DNA of 64,000 nt from Cloacibacterium sp046296655. GTDB lineage: Bacteria; Bacteroidota; Bacteroidia; Flavobacteriales; Weeksellaceae. Positions 61,134 to 64,000 of the stretch are shown here, piece after piece. Both the position numbers and the translations under genes were made by a program. Position 1 is the stretch's first letter. Each line of letters opens with the position of its first letter. The stretch is from the NCBI GenBank assembly GCA_046296655.1, contig JBKBLE010000002.1, positions 1 to 64,000 on the forward strand, given 5' to 3'. The notes beneath the pieces were generated by a model, which did not search any database, was not told the DNA's origin, and saw only the letters and a list, made by a program, of their open reading frames with translations.

Positions 61134-61898
61134 ATGAAAATCATCTCTTACAACGTCAACGGAATTAGAGCAGCTTTTACCAAAGATTTTATCGGTTGGT
61201 TGCAAGTTGCCAATCCTGATATTATTTGCATTCAAGAATCTAAAGCAGGAAACGACCAAATAGACATCGAAAGTCTGGAAAAAGTTGGTTACAAAAGTTA
61301 TTGGCATTCTGCTGTAAGAAAAGGTTATTCCGGCGTTGGAATTGCCAGCAAAATAGAACCAAAACACGTAGAATACGGTTGCGGAATAGAACATTACGAT
61401 AACGAAGGCAGAATTATAAGAGCAGATTTCGAAGATTTCTCGGTGCTTTCCGTGTATGTTCCGAGTGCTTCTAATATTGAACGATTAGACTTTAAACTTC
61501 AGTTTGCCGAAGATTTTCTAGAATACATTAAAAATTTACAGAAAGAAATCCCGAATTTGGTGATTTGTGGAGATTTTAATATTTGTCATGAAGAAATAGA
61601 CATTCACAATCCGAAAGGTTTAAAAAACACTTCAGGATTTTTGCCTGTGGAAAGAGAATGGATGACCAGATTTATCAAAGAATGTAATCTGATTGATAGT
61701 TTCCGTTATTTACATCCTGACAAGCAAGAATTCTCTTGGTGGAGTTACCGACAAAATTCTAGAGCGAAAAATTTAGGTTGGAGATTAGACTACCATTTCA
61801 TTACAAAATCCCTTGAAAACCAATTAGAAAGAGCTTTAATTTTAAAAGAAGCTGTACACAGTGACCATTGTCCAGTATATATTGAACTAAAAGGTTAA
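61134..61898 (+). CDS. xth: Exodeoxyribonuclease III / AP endonuclease
   Basis: 254 residues, cytoplasmic DNA repair enzyme. The family patterns are MKIISYNVNGIRAAFTKDF (N-terminal), CIQESKAGNDQ (metal Glu), GDFNICHEEIDIHNPKG, and SDHCPVYIEL at the C-terminus (catalytic Asp-His). It cleaves abasic sites and has 3' exonuclease activity. Follows dusB by 54 nt in the same direction, with a hairpin in between. Confidence 0.95.
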   Translation: MKIISYNVNGIRAAFTKDFIGWLQVANPDIICIQESKAGNDQIDIESLEKVGYKSYWHSAVRKGYSGVGIASKIEPKHVEYGCGIEHYDNEGRIIRADFEDFSVLSVYVPSASNIERLDFKLQFAEDFLEYIKNLQKEIPNLVICGDFNICHEEIDIHNPKGLKNTSGFLPVEREWMTRFIKECNLIDSFRYLHPDKQEFSWWSYRQNSRAKNLGWRLDYHFITKSLENQLERALILKEAVHSDHCPVYIELKG

Positions 61899-61920
61899 AA
61901 ATAGATCTTTTTATAAACAA

Positions 61921-61944
61921 AAAACCACCTTTTCAGGTGGTTTT
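61921..61944. terminator. Bidirectional terminator between xth and the RlpA-like gene
   Basis: AAAACCACCT (61921-61930) pairs with AGGTGGTTTT (61935-61944) around a 4-nt loop. Confidence 0.85.
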
Positions 61945-61949
61945 AATCG

Positions 61950-62318
61950 TTAATCGACAATTTCATATTCTATAGGAATAATTCCAGAACTATGATCACC
62001 AATTTCTTTAAAAGCAGCTTTTGTCATATCAAAAGCTCTACTTTTTTGAAATGGACCTCTGTCATTAATTCTAACTACAACAGATTTTCCTGTTCTTAAG
62101 TTAGTAATTTTTACTTGTGTTCCAAATGGTAATCTCATATTCGCAGCAGTTAGTTTTGAGTTATCAAAAACTTCACCGCTTGCGGTTTTTCTACCGTTAA
62201 ATTTATCGTGGTAGAACGATGCAAAACTTGTTTTAGCATCATTGGTATTATATTTGAAAGAATATAAACCAAGAGTTGAAATCATCATTATGATTACGAG
62301 AATTGCTCTTTTCATCAT
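61950..62318 (-). CDS. RlpA-like double-psi beta-barrel protein
   Basis: 122 residues from the ATG at 62318 (the open frame reaches 62375, but MMKRAILVIIMMISTLGLYS is the natural signal peptide start; the codon before is another ATG). The DPBB domain spans about 30-120: KFNGRKTASGEVFDNSKLTA, MRLPFGTQVKITNLRTGKSV and RINDRGPFQKSRAFDMTKA. The catalytic-site Asp of RlpA lytic transglycosylases is in the NDRGP motif. It has no SPOR domain, so is a short RlpA. The upstream 116 bp hold seven TGTTAA motifs. Confidence 0.87.
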   Translation of the reverse strand: MMKRAILVIIMMISTLGLYSFKYNTNDAKTSFASFYHDKFNGRKTASGEVFDNSKLTAANMRLPFGTQVKITNLRTGKSVVVRINDRGPFQKSRAFDMTKAAFKEIGDHSSGIIPIEYEIVD

Positions 62319-62385
62319 TTTGAAAATTTTTGTGGGTTTTACAGGCGCAAAGTTATCATGAACCTGTTTTAGCACACAACCAAGT

Positions 62386-62501
62386 TGTTAAATTTTCTTA
62401 ATTTTATGTTAATATTTTGTTAAACAACTCTCTCAACTACGTGTTCATGGGAAATGACAGGAAATGTTAAAAAATGTTAAAAAATATGTTAAAATTGTTA
62501 A
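62386..62501. promoter_or_regulatory. Cluster of seven phased TGTTAA motifs
   Basis: TGTTAA begins at 62386, 62407, 62418, 62465, 62475, 62487 and 62496. Spacings (21, 11, 47, 10, 12, 9) are near whole helical turns within each group. It is upstream of the RlpA-like gene on the minus strand (start 62318), so it could bind a regulator as TTAACA direct repeats. No gene lies in 62376-62676. Confidence 0.5.
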
Positions 62502-62576
62502 CGTTATTAACTATTTAATGCATTGTTTTTTGCTAATTCAAAAACATTATCAATAAAAACAATTGAATAAAATCAA

Positions 62577-62602
62577 AAAAATCATCAATTAATTGATGAT
62601 TT
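62577..62602 (-). terminator. rimO terminator palindrome
   Basis: ATCATCAATTAATTGATGAT is a perfect 20-bp palindrome (62581-62600) extended by A and T tracts at both ends, 75 nt beyond the rimO stop on the minus strand. Confidence 0.6.
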
Positions 62603-62676
62603 TCTATTTTTGATTACATTAATTTAAATTTAACTTAATGTAAATTTTATGGTTTTTCGCAAAGAAATAAGAAATA

Positions 62677-63981
62677 TTATTCTGCAATTTCACCATACAA
62701 ATCAAACTCTTCTGCGGAAGTAATTTTAATATTAACGAACTCACCAATTGAAATATAAGTGTCTTTTGCTTCCACTAAAACCGTGTTATCTACATCTGGA
62801 GAATCATATTCCGTTCTTCCCACGAAATAATTTCCTTCTTTTCTATCAAAAATACATCTGTAAGTCTTTCCGATTTTTTCTTGGTTCTTTTCCCAAGAAA
62901 TTTGAGACTGTAATTCCATAATTTCTTCTACCCTAGCTTGTTTTACCTCTTCTGGGACATCATCTTCTAACACATAAGCACTTGTATTTTCTTCATGAGA
63001 ATAGGTAAAACAACCCAATCTATCAAAACGTTGCGTACGAACCCAATCTTTTAATTCTTGGAACTTTTCTTCAGTTTCACCAGGGAAACCAACAATTAGC
63101 GTAGTTCTGATAGCCATATCTGGAACTTTCTCACGGAATTTATCCAATAAAGCATTGGTTTTTTCATAAGTGGTTCCACGCTTCATGGCTTTCAGAATTT
63201 CTGTATTGATGTGCTGAAGTGGAATATCTATATAATTACAAATTTTAGGCTCTTGTTTAATCAGATCTAAAACATCTTCTGGAAAACCTGAAGGAAATGC
63301 ATAATGTAAACGAATCCATTCTATTCCTTCTACTTTTACCAATTCCTTTAATAAATCTCCTAATGCTCTTTTCTTATATAAATCTAAACCGTAATAGGTA
63401 AGGTCTTGAGCAATTAAAATCAATTCTTTAACGCCAGATTTTGCAAGTTTTTGTGCTTCTATGACTAGGTTTTCAATTGGAGTAGAAACATTACCTCCCC
63501 TCATCAATGGAATGGCACAAAATGCACAAGGTCTATCACAACCTTCAGCTATTTTCAGGTATGCATAGTGTTTTGGAGTAGTAGTTAAACGTTCTCCTAC
63601 TAATTCATGCTTATAGTCTGCACCAAGATGTTTTAGCAAAATTGGTAAATCTCTAGTCCCAAAATATTGGTCTACATCTGGAATTTCTCTGATTAAATCT
63701 GGCTTATATCTTTCTGAAAGACAACCTGTAACGAAGACTTTCTCTACTTCTCCTCTATTTTTAGCTTCTACAAAATCTAGGATAGTATTGATAGATTCTT
63801 CTTTGGCATTATCGATAAAACCGCATGTGTTAATCACTACGATGTCTCCACGTTGTTCGTGAACGACTTCTTTGCCGTTTGCTTTGAGCTGTCCCATTAA
63901 GACTTCTGAGTCGTAGATGTTTTTTGAACAGCCTAGCGTTACGATGTTAATTTTCTTTTTGCCTACAGATTTTGTTCTCAT
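62677..63981 (-). CDS. rimO: Ribosomal protein S12 methylthiotransferase RimO
   Basis: 434 residues, complete. The UPF0004 N-terminal domain has NIVTLGCSKNIYDSEVLMGQ and CGFIDNAKEES with cluster cysteines, and the radical SAM domain has KIAEGCDRPCAFCAIPLMRG (CxxxCxxC). The C-terminal TRAM domain starts near GKTYRCIFDRKEGNYFVGR. The SxN patterns and the CAIPLMRGG context identify RimO, not MiaB. It methylthiolates Asp88-type residues of ribosomal protein S12. The window ends 19 nt upstream of its start. Confidence 0.95.
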   Translation of the reverse strand: MRTKSVGKKKINIVTLGCSKNIYDSEVLMGQLKANGKEVVHEQRGDIVVINTCGFIDNAKEESINTILDFVEAKNRGEVEKVFVTGCLSERYKPDLIREIPDVDQYFGTRDLPILLKHLGADYKHELVGERLTTTPKHYAYLKIAEGCDRPCAFCAIPLMRGGNVSTPIENLVIEAQKLAKSGVKELILIAQDLTYYGLDLYKKRALGDLLKELVKVEGIEWIRLHYAFPSGFPEDVLDLIKQEPKICNYIDIPLQHINTEILKAMKRGTTYEKTNALLDKFREKVPDMAIRTTLIVGFPGETEEKFQELKDWVRTQRFDRLGCFTYSHEENTSAYVLEDDVPEEVKQARVEEIMELQSQISWEKNQEKIGKTYRCIFDRKEGNYFVGRTEYDSPDVDNTVLVEAKDTYISIGEFVNIKITSAEEFDLYGEIAE

Positions 63982-64000
63982 GTATGATAATTGATGGATG

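Overview
The window looks like chromosomal DNA of a flavobacterium (Bacteroidota, Flavobacteriia, most likely Weeksellaceae close to Chryseobacterium or Cloacibacterium). Reasons: AT-rich coding sequence, gliding lipoprotein genes gldB and gldC, two secreted proteins with C-terminal type A sorting domains of the type IX secretion system, a PafA-type alkaline phosphatase, GLPGLI and DUF5522 family proteins, TAnnTTTG -7 promoter elements and no Shine-Dalgarno pattern before starts. No rRNA, tRNA, CRISPR array, prophage or complete insertion sequence was seen.

Layout. 0-3.7 kb: thyA, a GreA/GreB-like protein, a lipoprotein alpha-amylase and a PRiA4_ORF3 protein. 3.9-9.6 kb: a PhoR/PhoB-like two-component pair divergent from a TonB-dependent receptor and lipoprotein pair. 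9.7-10.7 kb: a barstar homologue and a membrane-anchored barnase homologue. 10.8-17.6 kb: nadE, gldB, gldC, a trans-sulfuration enzyme, a GNAT protein, DinB, a YrdC/TsaC protein and a CCA-adding enzyme. 17.7-21.3 kb: a very AT-rich three-gene operon of a small Cys-containing secreted peptide, a GLPGLI protein and a large outer-membrane barrel, the best candidate here for an undescribed system. 21.3-31.5 kb: hemL, a LysM glucosaminidase, an ACC-deaminase-like enzyme, small proteins, pafA, mdh, cysE and cysK. 31.5-38.6 kb is the accessory stretch: a tandem repeat array, an NA37 nucleoid protein, an Eco47II-family restriction-modification system, a DUF2779 remnant broken at both ends by repeats, a WYL regulator and a frameshifted gene. 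38.6-51.5 kb: dnaK, ppk1, PAP2, an S9 peptidase, a serine hydrolase, an exported superoxide dismutase and a pyrE-pyrF fusion with two membrane-protein genes. 51.7-60 kb: cell-surface proteins, including an M1-peptidase-like protein that has lost its zinc site fused to a probable barrel, two T9SS cargo proteins and a 1077-residue outer-membrane protein. 60-64 kb: dusB, exonuclease III, an RlpA-like protein and rimO.

Themes. Phosphate genes recur (PhoBR-like pair, pafA, ppk1, PAP2), as do sulfur amino-acid genes (trans-sulfuration enzyme, cysE-cysK, a possible D-cysteine desulfhydrase). Intergenic DNA is rich in dispersed hairpin repeats of several families. One family (three copies) keeps its pairing through compensatory changes. 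Another (two copies) lies just upstream of a start codon both times. The most precise protein finding is that the barnase homologue aligns without gaps to barnase over its catalytic region and carries cysteines at exactly the 43 and 80 positions, where a stabilising disulfide was engineered into barnase.
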